Assembly (NCBI RefSeq): GCF_001640805.2
Contig: NC_066850.1
Coordinates: 4,313,549-4,377,548, forward strand
Origin: Lates calcarifer
Taxonomy: Eukaryota; Chordata; Actinopteri; Centropomidae
Reading direction: 5' to 3'
DNA: 64,000 bases
Numbering within the stretch: position 1 is the first letter of the stretch; every line of letters starts with the position of its first letter. Under the pieces are notes generated by a model, which saw only the letters and a list, made by a program, of their open reading frames with translations, ran no database searches and was not told where the DNA came from. This document shows positions 24,010 through 33,479 of this stretch, piece by piece. The translations under genes were made by a program, and so were the position numbers.

Positions 24010-24390
24010 TACAGTCCGAAAACCTGGAAATAGTACGCATTTTAGCACTTCCGGTTTCCTCGTCCCAAAGTTAATTCGTTTTTTAAATGGGTTTAATGTA
24101 TGACTTTGGGCCCAAGCCCAAGATTCTGTCACATTTTATTCTGGGACACAAAATACGTGAGAAAACATGTTATTTTCTAAGCGTGTATGTATTTTAAAAG
24201 AGGCGTTTGCAAACCTACAGTCTATATTGCTAACCCAAACGGCTGAAAAATGACGCCAATGCGGAAGTGCCAAAACTGTAATTCCTCGGAAGCCGTTTGA
24301 GGGTGGCTTTCAAAGCGAGTCAATTCCCATGCTCTACCATGTAAAAATGCCCAACTTTACAATAGAAAAACATGTTTATTCATCACCCGT
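24010..24390. mobile_element. Teleost interspersed repeat just upstream of the third gene's first exon
   Basis: The part from about 24,240 to 24,380 contains GACGCCAATGCGGAAGTGCC, AATTCCTCGGAAG, GAGTCAATTCCCATG and AAAATGCCCAACTTTACAAT. I recognise this ordered series from a widespread percomorph repeat. The preceding CACTTCCGGTTTCCTCGTCC (about 24,046) and TTTGGGCCCAAGCCCAAG may be the same or a linked element. It brings ETS-like GGAAGTG and CRE-like TGACGCC sites within 300 bases of an apparent first exon. Confidence 0.5.
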
Positions 24391-24449
24391 TAACACTGTA
24401 TTAATGCTTAAAATTATGCATAACTGGGGCATTGCCGCTTTGAGTGACA

Positions 24450-24654
24450 ACTCGGCCCCGTCACAATTGGTTTGCTGCTCGAGGGCTAGCCGTTAGCTCT
24501 CTGCTAGGCGTCACCCCAGCTAATCTGTGTCATTGAACGTGACCTCTCGGCCGTTTGTCTGGTAGTGTTGGTGCATTTTGGAGACTTTGGTGTCCTAGTT
24601 GGTGCATTTGGAGGTCAAACAGACCGTCAAAGAACCTATGCTCCAGTTTCTTCG
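24450..24654 (+). other. Probable first (leader) exon of a third gene
   Basis: A CG-richer stretch ends in TTCG followed by a textbook donor GTGAGT at 24,655. The left boundary (transcription start) is a guess. It carries the ATG (24,638) of a short upstream ORF that reads through the junction to the exon at 25,310. The gene is not identified: sox5 lies near etnk1 in other vertebrates, but as I recall the two face each other there, whereas this exon is on the same strand as etnk1. Confidence 0.5.
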
Positions 24655-25397
24655 GTGAGTGAAATTCCAGTAGTATTTTATTTAAACGCTAGCACTAATT
24701 AGCAGGTGTCCGTGTCACCCCTCACTTTACCTGGCTTTTTAGCTTACCTCATTAACGAGCAAATTAGCCAGCTAATGAATTAGCCTCCGAGCAAGATGCC
24801 CATGGATATTTGCAACAGTTTTTAAATCAGCATGCACTGAAACTTAATGGAGAAGTGTTAAATTTTAAGGTGACAATATTTTTGAACCGAAGGCGTCTGC
24901 ATGAGGTTTGACAATAAAGCTAACGTCATGCAATATTAACTCAAACCTCACCATTTTTAAAGCAATATTGTTACCAGAACAGACATTTTAAGGTTATTAC
25001 ACCCCAGAAACCGACTGATTGTGATCATATGATGTAATGTTCCACCTCTACTGACACGCACTATGTTTAAAGTAACGTTTTGATTGTTGTTATGTGTTGT
25101 TATGTGCGATTTCCGAGAAAACTGGGCTTGTCAGTTGCATTGTTTACATTACACCACCCAACAGAACCTTTTGTCAGTCGTTAGTCAAGTAAATATGGCA
25201 GAGAAAGAAAAGAAATGATCTGATGAGTTTTATTGTTTGCATGTAAAGAAGTCTGTGAAGGAGGTATCTTAACACATGTATTTCTTTATATATTTATTTG
25301 TCTGTGCAGGTTTCCTCTGGGTGATCCAGAAAGGCTGAACCAAGGGATGCGTAACATGAGGAGACAGATCTGGACTCCTGACAAGACGCCCCAGTGA
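24638..25397 (+). CDS. Spliced 34-codon upstream ORF in the leader of the third gene
   Basis: The ATG at 24,638 gives 17 bases in exon 1 (24,638-24,654) that join in frame to 25,310-25,397 in exon 2 and end at TGA (25,395-25,397). The peptide starts MLQFLRFPLG and ends TPDKTPQ. It is basic, has no recognised domain and would be translated before the candidate main ATG at 25,430. Two internal ATGs (25,347 and 25,356) are in the same frame. It may regulate translation or be a chance frame. Confidence 0.35.
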
Positions 25398-25432
25398 ACA
25401 CTGAGATTCATCACTTCAGCGCTGACGTCATG
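25310..25432 (+). other. Probable second leader exon, ending in a candidate start codon
   Basis: The exon follows a good acceptor (TTTGTCTGTGCAG) and ends with GACGTCATG directly before donor GTACAG at 25,433. If spliced there, ATG (25,430-25,432) is the last codon of the exon and the protein begins in the next exon. Without splicing the frame stops after three codons. A leader exon ending in ATG would fit an N-terminus of the long SOX5 type, but no downstream coding exon is seen within the window. Confidence 0.5.
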
Positions 25433-28350
25433 GTACAGTGACCTTTTTTCATATTTTACAAAGAATCAAGCAACTCATGGTTTAAATGGATCAAGTATTG
25501 ACTGAAATACATTAATAAGCATTACAATACATTATATAGTTGGTTAGTCTTTCCCTGATCCAAAAGGCCAAATGAAGATATTACCAACCAAGCAAAACTT
25601 TTTTTTTTGGGCTAACTTTCTTAGTTAAATGCATGCAATGCAAAGACCCTTTATTATAGAGTGAGGGTTGCTACATTTTTCCCCACATATTGTCTGTGAA
25701 AAATGTTATTCTCCAGGCAAGACATGGGAACATAGCATAAATCTGTTGCTTCGATAAAGTTTTAGATTATTGCAGAAAATAAGCTCTCTGAGCAACCAGA
25801 GTTAATGTAACTTAAATGTTTTGTTCAGCAAGATAATCCTCACTAATGAACACAATTTTTATGATTTTTGAAGTAAAGAAGTAAAAGACTAATGGTATAT
25901 GATGCGTGATTGTATGATGTCAACTTCACCACTAAGCTTTCAACTTATAATTTAATTTTCCTGATCTCTTCTATAAATGGCTTTCCTTTTGAAAAGTTAT
26001 TGGTCATTTGAAAGAGCATGAGTATAAACATAACAAGGCTGTAAAGGTGGACTGGTGAGTAGACCGGTTTTTGTGTGTGGCATTGTGATGTCAACAACCT
26101 CTGTAGTCTCATTGAGACACTTGTTAGCAACTGCCTTTTTGAAGACATGTAAAAGCTCAAAAATCACAAATGAGGTATTTTCTGGTGTATTTTATTTCTT
26201 AATGTGAAAATATCTTGAGCTTGTTTTAAAACCACAGACCTTATTTCAGACATTTAACCAAAAACCCACTGACTTTGAGATGAGGGAAATGACATTGAGT
26301 CGAATACACCTCATGCCTGTCGGTCTCTTTGCTAACTAGTATATTTCCAGGTGTTTAAATGTCTCTCTGTGGCCGTGAATACCTGCATGTTGTGCTGTTG
26401 GTGTTTTAGAGGTCATATTATGTAATTTGAGTGAACACTAAAGCTGTTGAGTTTTTGCTGCTGTCCACACAGACACAAGGATTGGAATAATTAGCTTTTT
26501 TCACTTTTTGAGAAGGTCTGCTGTTTATTTGAGGGAGTTGCTTCATCCTTCTTTTCTTTTTAAGCTGTGTTGTGATGATATTTCCACTGAAGTTTAAATA
26601 TTCAGCATGATCCGTACCTGTATGAGATTTGCAGTACTCTAAATATTTTGGTCATGTCATTGAATATTTGGTATGCATCATTTTAAGCACCCAATGGTGA
26701 AATGAAAGTCTGTAGAAAAGTTTAGTGTTTTGGCAAAAAAGAAAGTATCTATTTAGTTAAAAAATGTAATGGAAGTCAGCTGTTAGTGGGACTTCAGGAG
26801 CAAGAGCACCATCTACTGGAGAGAATAGTTGCTGTCCTTGGCCTTCCTGTTAAATATTAGTGTTTTTAAAAGGAACTTAAGGAGGCTCTTTAAAATCTAA
26901 AACAAATTTATCTCTTGGTTACTTTAATAAGCCTACATCAAGTGCTGACATCTGTTTTTTTGCTTGTACATAAAGCACACTGTTTCATTTTCTATGTAGC
27001 ACAATGAGGATCAGAATGACAATTATATAGACTTCTACTTTCTTACTTATTTAAATGGTAATGTTAAAACTGAGGTCTTTGAGAGTATGTAGATGTTTGG
27101 TAAATATTATATATTCAGAAAAGAGTCTCAAAAGAAAGGACTTGACTTTCAGCTTCCTGAGCAGTTTAAACAAAAATGTACCATGCAAAATGAATACATA
27201 TTGTACTGCTGAAATATGCCAAACACACAGATAATACTGTAAGTCATGGAGTTGAGTCATGTATTGAAAGTTCTTGAGGTGGGCATACACTTTTAAATCT
27301 GTGAATGACTTTATTGTTAAGTTGTTTATTCTATTGAGCATGGTCTATAACTATATCAGAGTATAAGCTTTGCAGTACTGTCTATATTTTTGTATGATAA
27401 GAATATATATATAAAATATAAGTTTGTTGTCTAAAACAGATTTACCAATTTAATGTCAGTTTGGTAAATCTTAATTTCCATGGGATACTAAGATGGGGAA
27501 TTTTGGGAATATTCCAAGTTGGAAACTTATAAAACATTTTATAATTGATGCTGGATAAATGAATAGAAACAGGTTAGATGAATAGATGAACCCCCTTCAA
27601 TCAGCTGCTAAATCACAATCTAACCTACAGTCTATAAACTGGCAGAAGGCACAAGAAGTGAAGTTTCTTTGTGTGATACCCTGACATCTACAGTCTTTTC
27701 AGGTTACCTTTTGATACATGTACTTTGCTAGGAGTTGTTACTAGTCATGACCACAAGATGGCAGCACAACCTATAGAAAGAAATGAGTCTGTTTCAGGTC
27801 CCTAAACCTGGCAGGAAGCTCACCACAGGGTACAAAAATAATCCTATTCAACATTTATTATTTGTGATATTAATGCTTATTAACAGAGATTTCTATATTT
27901 AAAATAAAGGCAGCTTATTAATATGCCTTATATTGAACCCCCTCTATTCAAAGCACATAAAATACTGAATTTACTTAAGAAAACATCACGTTGAAATAGG
28001 CTTTGTGACACTGAGCACTGGGCCAGTTTTCCTTTCTACAGTCTGGATATAAAAAAAATAAAGCCTAAATAACGCAATAGCAATATGGCATAAATTCAGA
28101 AAGTGTTTTGGTGAGTTCAGGGGGCTTGAGCCTGATGTTGGACAAAATGTTATTTGTTATGCCTGTCAGTGAAAATCACTCTAAGATAGAATCGTGTGAT
28201 GTGTTTGTTTACGTGCAGTAATAAAGAGAGCATACACAGGCTTTAGTAGTGCACATGTTTACAGTTTGCCATCCCAAGGGTTAAATTAGAAACCCATTCA
28301 TGCCTCACACCCCAAAACCAAACAAGTAATTTCTTACCATTCTCTGGAAG
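25433..28350. other. AT-rich intron or spacer downstream of the leader exons
   Basis: No exon is supported here. The stretch contains copy B of the local duplication and a CTCF-like site CCACAAGATGGCAGCAC at 27,751-27,767. Confidence 0.5.
26670..27133. repeat. Copy B of the local duplication
   Basis: It matches 22,006-22,550 with small indels. Shared landmarks are TCTGTAGAAAAGTTT, AGCACCATCTACTGGAGAGA, CTTGGTTACTTTAATAAGCC, CATTTTCTATGTAGCACAAT and TGAGGTCTTTGAGAGT. Copies A and B flank the promoter and first two exons of the third gene. Confidence 0.85.
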
Positions 28351-28359
28351 CAAATCAGG

Positions 28360-28600
28360 CCTGCCTTTCGTCTCCCTAATGTGCGCACTGTCTTATACAG
28401 TCGAACAATTACAACAGTGCATTATCCAACTCACTGACTGTAATTCAATTAACTTCCTCCCCCCGGCTTCATCCACCCGGATAATACACACATTAATTAA
28501 CAACAGGATCCAATATCGGCTGTTCTGCGCCTCCACTTATTTTCATTTCCCATAAAAAGGTCATAGCAGCCACTTCCAACTGAAGACAATTGGTAGAAGT
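28360..28600. promoter_or_regulatory. Candidate conserved non-coding element
   Basis: This complex, repeat-free patch has several homeodomain-type cores (CAATTAACTT, CATTAATTAACA) and balanced composition, between low-complexity flanks. Conservation is inferred from texture only. Confidence 0.3.
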
Positions 28601-29239
28601 GTGTAGTAATGGATTATACTTGTATATCAGCAGGACTCAGGGTGTGTGTGTGTGATGGGGGGTGGGGGTGGTGGTGAAGTTAGCCTGTTGGTAGTCAGAG
28701 GCTGAGGCTGAGAGGAGAGGAGCTGACACAGCTGTGATGTGCATCCATCAGAGATGTCATTTCAATAAGGTGAAATCCCCGTGGAGCGGTAACAAACATT
28801 TCAGGAGGGCAGGACTATCTCATTGGTCTCGGTTCTCTGCAGGCAGAACAGACCCTGTGGTTGAGTTAAATCCAGATGGAGAGAGTCTGATTTCTTTCCT
28901 CAACTTTTCATTGGGTTTAAAAACACAGTGGCAAGATGCTAAGTGAGGTGGAAGCCACTATGAAGCAGAATACCATAACTAACCATAGATCCAATAACCT
29001 GTTTGGATGTGGCTTACTTGACCTCTAATGCCAAAGTATCTACACTAAATAAGCAAGCTAATTACCCAAAATATTTAAATAAAACAGTTTGCACTCAACT
29101 TCAGTTGTTTGTTGAACTGACCTGGATTTTGACCATGAAAGAGCCGAGGGGCCCTGTAGTTGCCCATGCCTTGGAGAACCGTGAATGGGTCCAGTGTTCT
29201 GACAGTTTTCTCCTGTCAGTCTAGTCTGATGATCGAAGC

Positions 29240-29570
29240 CTCTCTCTATGATGGGCGACATGGAAAAATTTTTGTCACAATACTTTCTGGTGTTTATTGT
29301 GATAACGATACAAATGATGATAAAAAATCGTACCATTCAACTCCATCTTATCACAGTGTTTCCCCTGGGATGTCTGGGTGGAGGAGTGGGGGGGCACCAC
29401 CTCTGTCCTCCTCAGCTTCAACTCTGCCTTCTGCCATGCTTGTTCTCATTCTGCATATGAGCTGCGGGTGTGTTACACACACACATGTCATCAATTAGAG
29501 TTTATCGTTATTATCATATCGTATGACTATTTCCTACTGTGGGGAATTTTACATGATACGATATCATCCC
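29240..29570. mobile_element. Nested transposon remnants
   Basis: The outer part (GTTTATTGTGATAACGATAC at about 29,291 and TACGATATCATCCCTACC at the right end) resembles a teleost TIR repeat. Within it CACAGTGTTTCCCCTGGGAT (29,353) resembles the terminus of a different CAGTGTTTCCC-type hAT-like repeat. The order suggests one insertion inside another. Families are recalled, not searched. Confidence 0.4.
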
Positions 29571-29960
29571 TACCTCTCACTCGTAGCAAAAAGCATTGTT
29601 GTGTAGCTATTCAGGTCAGATATGTATGAAAAGCAGGCAAATGAAGTTAAAGGTAGAGTCACATCTTCTGTCAGGTAGGAAATATCTGTTGGAATGTATT
29701 GTTTCATTGGCATAAAACTGGACTTGTGGTACCCAACCATTAAATTTTAACTTACACTATACTAACAATTTTAGACCCTTGCTCAAAACTTATCTGATAG
29801 CTCAGTCTTCTGCTTATTTTAGGTAAATCTCTCTGAGATTTTGTGTTTCGTGCCTTCACAATGCAACACTATACTGCGCCTATGAAAAGTCATACATGGT
29901 CGTATATCCTACTACAGTGAAATACAAGGGCAGAGAGCAAACCAGCAGTGGCAGGGTGAC

Positions 29961-29989
29961 GGGGGTGGGGGGTGGGGGGTGAAATGGGG
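29961..29989 (+). other. Strong G-quadruplex motif
   Basis: Four G runs of 5, 6, 6 and 4 bases are separated by loops T, T and TGAAAT. This meets the strict G4 pattern. It sits about 20 bases left of a candidate conserved element. Confidence 0.8.
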
Positions 29990-30009
29990 TCAGGGCAAGT
30001 CCCGTTCAT

Positions 30010-30180
30010 CCCCATTCTAAGCGCCAACCTAATTACCAGAGGAGAGGGAAACAGTAATTAGCAGCGAGTCTCACCTCGTTAATCACAAAGGGCTCCTTCG
30101 CTCTATTTATATCTGATTAATGGCTTGCTTAAGCATGGCGAGATATTTATGTTTCTGTTAATTGTCTGCAGCTTGTATCC
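30010..30180. promoter_or_regulatory. Candidate conserved non-coding element rich in TAAT cores
   Basis: Non-repetitive sequence with CCTAATTACC, CAGTAATTAGCAG, CGTTAATCACAAAGG, CTGATTAATGGCTTG and CTGTTAATTGTC. Several homeodomain-type sites plus a TCF-like CACAAAGG in 170 bases suggest an enhancer. It is bracketed by a G4 motif and a C23 run. Conservation is not tested. Confidence 0.4.
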
Positions 30181-30189
30181 GCTCCGGCA

Positions 30190-30212
30190 CCCCCCCCCCC
30201 CCCCCCCCCCCC
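30190..30212. repeat. Poly(C) tract of 23
   Basis: An uninterrupted run of 23 C residues, followed by ACACAGACACG. Such runs are prone to slippage, so the length may be inaccurate in the assembly. Confidence 0.9.
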
Positions 30213-30969
30213 ACACAGACACGCCTCCACTACACCTACCTCATCTCATTACAAGCTACTACTCACTGTGTTGGTCAAACAGTCAGCGCTGTTAAAGGAC
30301 TGTAATTTGTCTCATACCTGATTTGTTTCTTTGTCATAATTACCTTATTAGCTTGGATCCCTTGTTTAACATTTCACTGCTGTAGGAGGAAGAAAAGCTC
30401 CTTTTTTCTCACCTTGCATTTCTTGTTTTGGGTATTTTGGTGACTCTCAGTGAATTTAACTGCACTTAAGTATAAGAAGAGGCACAGTAGGATGTGAATC
30501 TGTAATAATGAAGCAGTGCAGGAGTGGCGGAAGTGTATATGTGTTTTTCTGTTGGCATTGTCTGACCAAGGTGCTCTTGGCTTAAAATTATTTCAGATTT
30601 TCAACATCAGATTGTCCACAATTTGTGACTTAGATACGAACTCCTGATTATACACAAAATAGATTATAGAAAAATAAACTTAAACTAAACAAGAAAATCT
30701 GCAGTTTTGGTGATGCTTTGTAACAACAAGAAAATCAAAGAGATATGTTACCTCTGGTTTCCACCTGGAAGAATGAAGTCGGATTGGGAAACTGGATAAA
30801 ATCTGTCACACTGGACTGAAATTTGATGGTTCTGGCAGGATAGACGAGTCTTTGAGGATGTGGGAACGGCTCAAAACAGTGATAAGTTGTGAAAAATTAC
30901 CTGCCAGTTTTCCATATTTTGGCTATATTTTCTCCTTGAGAAAAATATCTTTGACTTGAAAATAGGTTT

Positions 30970-32125
30970 TTCTGACCAAAACGTTTCTGGGAACTTTTTA
31001 TTCCCAGGCACTGGAACTATCCCAGGAACTGAAAGGTTCCTTCGGTGCATTGGTTTCTGTGTTTACCACAGTAGTTTAAAGACTTGGAGAGATTAACCAA
31101 AAAAGCCTGGACTTTGTTGTGCCATCAGTTGTAGACGTTTCCTTTGTGGCTCTGTTATGATTAGATTTAGTTAGTTAGTTAGTTAGAAACTTTGCTTTCC
31201 CCACAATGTGAAAAATTGTGTGCCTCACCATATAGCATTAAGAAACAGCAAGGACTTGTAAATACCCTGAAAATAAAAAAGAATGCCCTTTTCTTGGCTC
31301 TTCTTTAGCATCTCCCTGAGGATAACAGTTTTAAGTATGAGTTGAAAGGGTTGTAAGCCGTCGTTATCTGGAAAACTGTTCTCGATTGTGAGTGAGTGAG
31401 TTACAGAGCAAAACAGCATGCTGTAAAATGCTGCAGAAAACACCAGCATACTCAAAGAAGGAGTGCAGGTCCCCAGCTAGGGATGGGCATAATTAATCGA
31501 TGATGGATTATTGGTTGTTAAGAATTTTATCGATCATCTCTTTACATTCTGCACTAAATAGCCTAATGTTATATTTTGTATTTTATTAATGTTTGTTTTG
31601 ATTGATAACTTTGTTGTACTGTGTGTAAAAGCCTCTCACTTGTGTTTCCAACGAGCGCCATAGCTTTGGTTTGTTAATTTGTTAATTTGTTGGGTTTGAC
31701 TTAGAGCCTTTATGAGGCCTCAGGTCTTTGTTGTTTACTTTCAGTTCAACTTTAAAGGCTTTGTTTAAGAGGATTGTTTTTGGACTATAATTTCTTCTTG
31801 AAAAAAAGATTTAATTGAGGAAGAACACACTTTTTTCATCCTTTGTAGCCATTTATTGCCATAGGCATTTTTGGTATAAAAATAATGATTAATTGATTTT
31901 GATCGTTAGTTTCCAGATGATCAAATTTCTTCAAATGCCCATCCCTACCATCAACCCAAAAGTTCCTGGACAGTTGCAAAGTACTACTCCTGAGCAGGGC
32001 CTTTTTGGGCCAGCAAGAATTAAGTGCAGCCTCAACCCTGGTTCCTCTGGTGGAACCCAGTACAGTTCCCAAGTTCCTCAAAGAGTTCTTGGCCCCTGGG
32101 AAAGTTCCTGGAGCTATGAAAATTA
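30970..32125. mobile_element. Dispersed repeat with GTTCC/GGAAC motifs, split by a TIR element
   Basis: The left part has GGGAACTTTTTATTCCCAGG and AGGAACTGAAAGGTTCC. The right part (31,951-32,125) has AAAGTTCCTGG, CCAAGTTCCTCAAAG and CTGGGAAAGTTCCTGGAG. Both resemble a teleost repeat with repeated GTTCCTGG blocks. The segment 31,478-31,947 between them looks like a later insertion. Confidence 0.4.
31478..31947. mobile_element. 470-bp element with 13-bp perfect terminal inverted repeats
   Basis: The left end TAGGGATGGGCAT (31,478-31,490) is the exact reverse complement of the right end ATGCCCATCCCTA (31,935-31,947). Internal TTAATCGATGATGGATTATT near one end and TGATTAATTGATTTTGATCG near the other extend the symmetry loosely. 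No transposase is present, so it is non-autonomous, probably hAT-like. A clear target-site duplication is not seen. Confidence 0.65.
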
Positions 32126-32275
32126 AGATTCCAAAGACAGGCTGGGGCTGGGATTTAAACCACGAGCTGAGGTGATGTTAACTGCTGAGCTCTCGTGCCC
32201 CATTGTGCCTGGAGGGGATTCAAAACCTCGCCTCCCGACCGCAAACCTCTGAGTTGAAAGCCTGAACGGAGTGAT
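32126..32275 (-). mobile_element. tRNA-like Pol III unit, possibly a tandem pair (SINE-like)
   Basis: On the minus strand an A-box-like GAGAGCTCAGCAG (complement of 32,182-32,194) is followed by a B-box-like GGTTTAAATCC (complement of 32,151-32,161). Just upstream on that strand a second pair appears: AACTCAGAGG, then GGTTTTGAATCC (complement of about 32,215-32,226). Spacing fits tRNA-type promoters, but neither unit folds into an obvious intact tRNA, so a tRNA-derived SINE relic is most likely. Confidence 0.4.
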
Positions 32276-32599
32276 GGAGTACAAATGAAGGGTTTGGCAG
32301 ATTTCTGTGCCGTTTGAGAGCAAAAAAACCCCAAAAAACTGTCATCTCTATCTTGTCCCGTCTCTATGTCTGACTGGCTGTGACAGGCGTAAAAAGCTCT
32401 GAGAGAGACACAAATGGAAAAACAGTAAGAAACATCTGTTAATAGATGAGTCTCTGATGGGAGCACTGTGTATTTTTCCCTCCTTTTCTCCTTCTCTCTC
32501 TCTCTCTCTTTCCTGCTATCTATCCAACATTCCAGCACAGCTTTGCCAAGCTTGGTCGCTCGTTGTGATGGGAAGGGAGGCATAATGGGAGAGGATCAA

Positions 32600-32770
32600 A
32601 GAGCTAAACGAGGGGCTAAAGATACTGAAGCAGATTAGCAGCGCTTCCAACAATGCCGACAGCTGCTCATAACCACGCTGGGCCTAAAGATATTGTTTCA
32701 GATTAGCGGCAGTGCTACAATGCCCAGGCAGCTGCCGTCTGCTGCCCATAATACAATAGGAGAGGGAGGA
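32600..32770. promoter_or_regulatory. Candidate regulatory element built as a two-copy tandem motif
   Basis: Unit 1 (about 32,616-32,672) and unit 2 (about 32,682-32,751) share, in order, CTAAAGATA-TG, CAGATTAGC, ACAATGCC and CAGCTG, then CTCATAA or CCCATAA. Each carries a SOX-like ACAATG beside an E-box CAGCTG. The repeat is direct and diverged, so it is not a microsatellite. Confidence 0.45.
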
Positions 32771-32994
32771 TCAGCGCACACACTGAAAAACATGTGTTAT
32801 CATCACAAAGGGATTGTCAGCTTCAAACGCCTTACATCCCTCCGCCATCCCTCAGGATCAAACAGGCTGTTGGCTGGCAGTTATCACAGAGCTTTCTTCT
32901 AGTCTAGTCACATCCCTATTCTCCACTCTTCACTCTTCTCCCCTCGCTCTTTCTCTCTACTCTCTTTTTTTTCGTCGCCCCCTCTCTCTCAGCG

Positions 32995-33470
32995 GGGCCT
33001 AATCTCAATCACCGTTATCCTCGAAGCCATCGTCGCTCATAAATGTGCTCCTGACATTGCTGACGGACAAATAATCAAGACAATCCCTTTTGTCTGGAGT
33101 TTGTCTCTCTCTCTCTCTCTCTCTCGCTGTCTCCTTTCAAAATGATCAACAAACACAGGATCTCATTGTGGAGCTCTTGATATATCTCAAAGCCGTACAT
33201 TGTTTTCGCCTGAATTCTTTGACAACCTCAGAGCCATACTCCGCATCATAAAGAGCCAAATGTCTGAAACAGATAGGGGGCCGCTTTGTCCTTTATTGTA
33301 ATGGATGAACTCTCCAACTCAATCCACCACGTCCTAAACAGGCTGGAGCTGAATGCGTTTGCTGATATGAATGTGTCACATTATGAGGCAACAATTACAA
33401 GAATTAGATGAGAATTGTGTTTGGCAAAGTAATCACATTCCTTCACACAGGAGATCTTTTTCTGCGCCGC
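32995..33470. promoter_or_regulatory. Long candidate conserved non-coding element with a CT array inside
   Basis: Two complex blocks (32,995-33,100 and 33,127-33,470) are separated by a (CT)n run at about 33,103-33,126. They contain GCTCATAAATGTGC, AATAATCAAGACAATCCC, TACATTGTTTTCGCC, CTTTATTGTAATGG and GGCAACAATTACAAG. SOX-like ATTGT/ACAAT cores recur. No reading frame with coding character spans it. Confidence 0.4.
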
Positions 33471-33479
33471 CCCCCCGCA

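Noticed and set aside
24450..25432. Naming the third gene sox5 outright
   Set aside because: No SoxD coding exon or HMG box is visible, and the orientation relative to etnk1 differs from what I recall in mammals. Kept as a hypothesis only.
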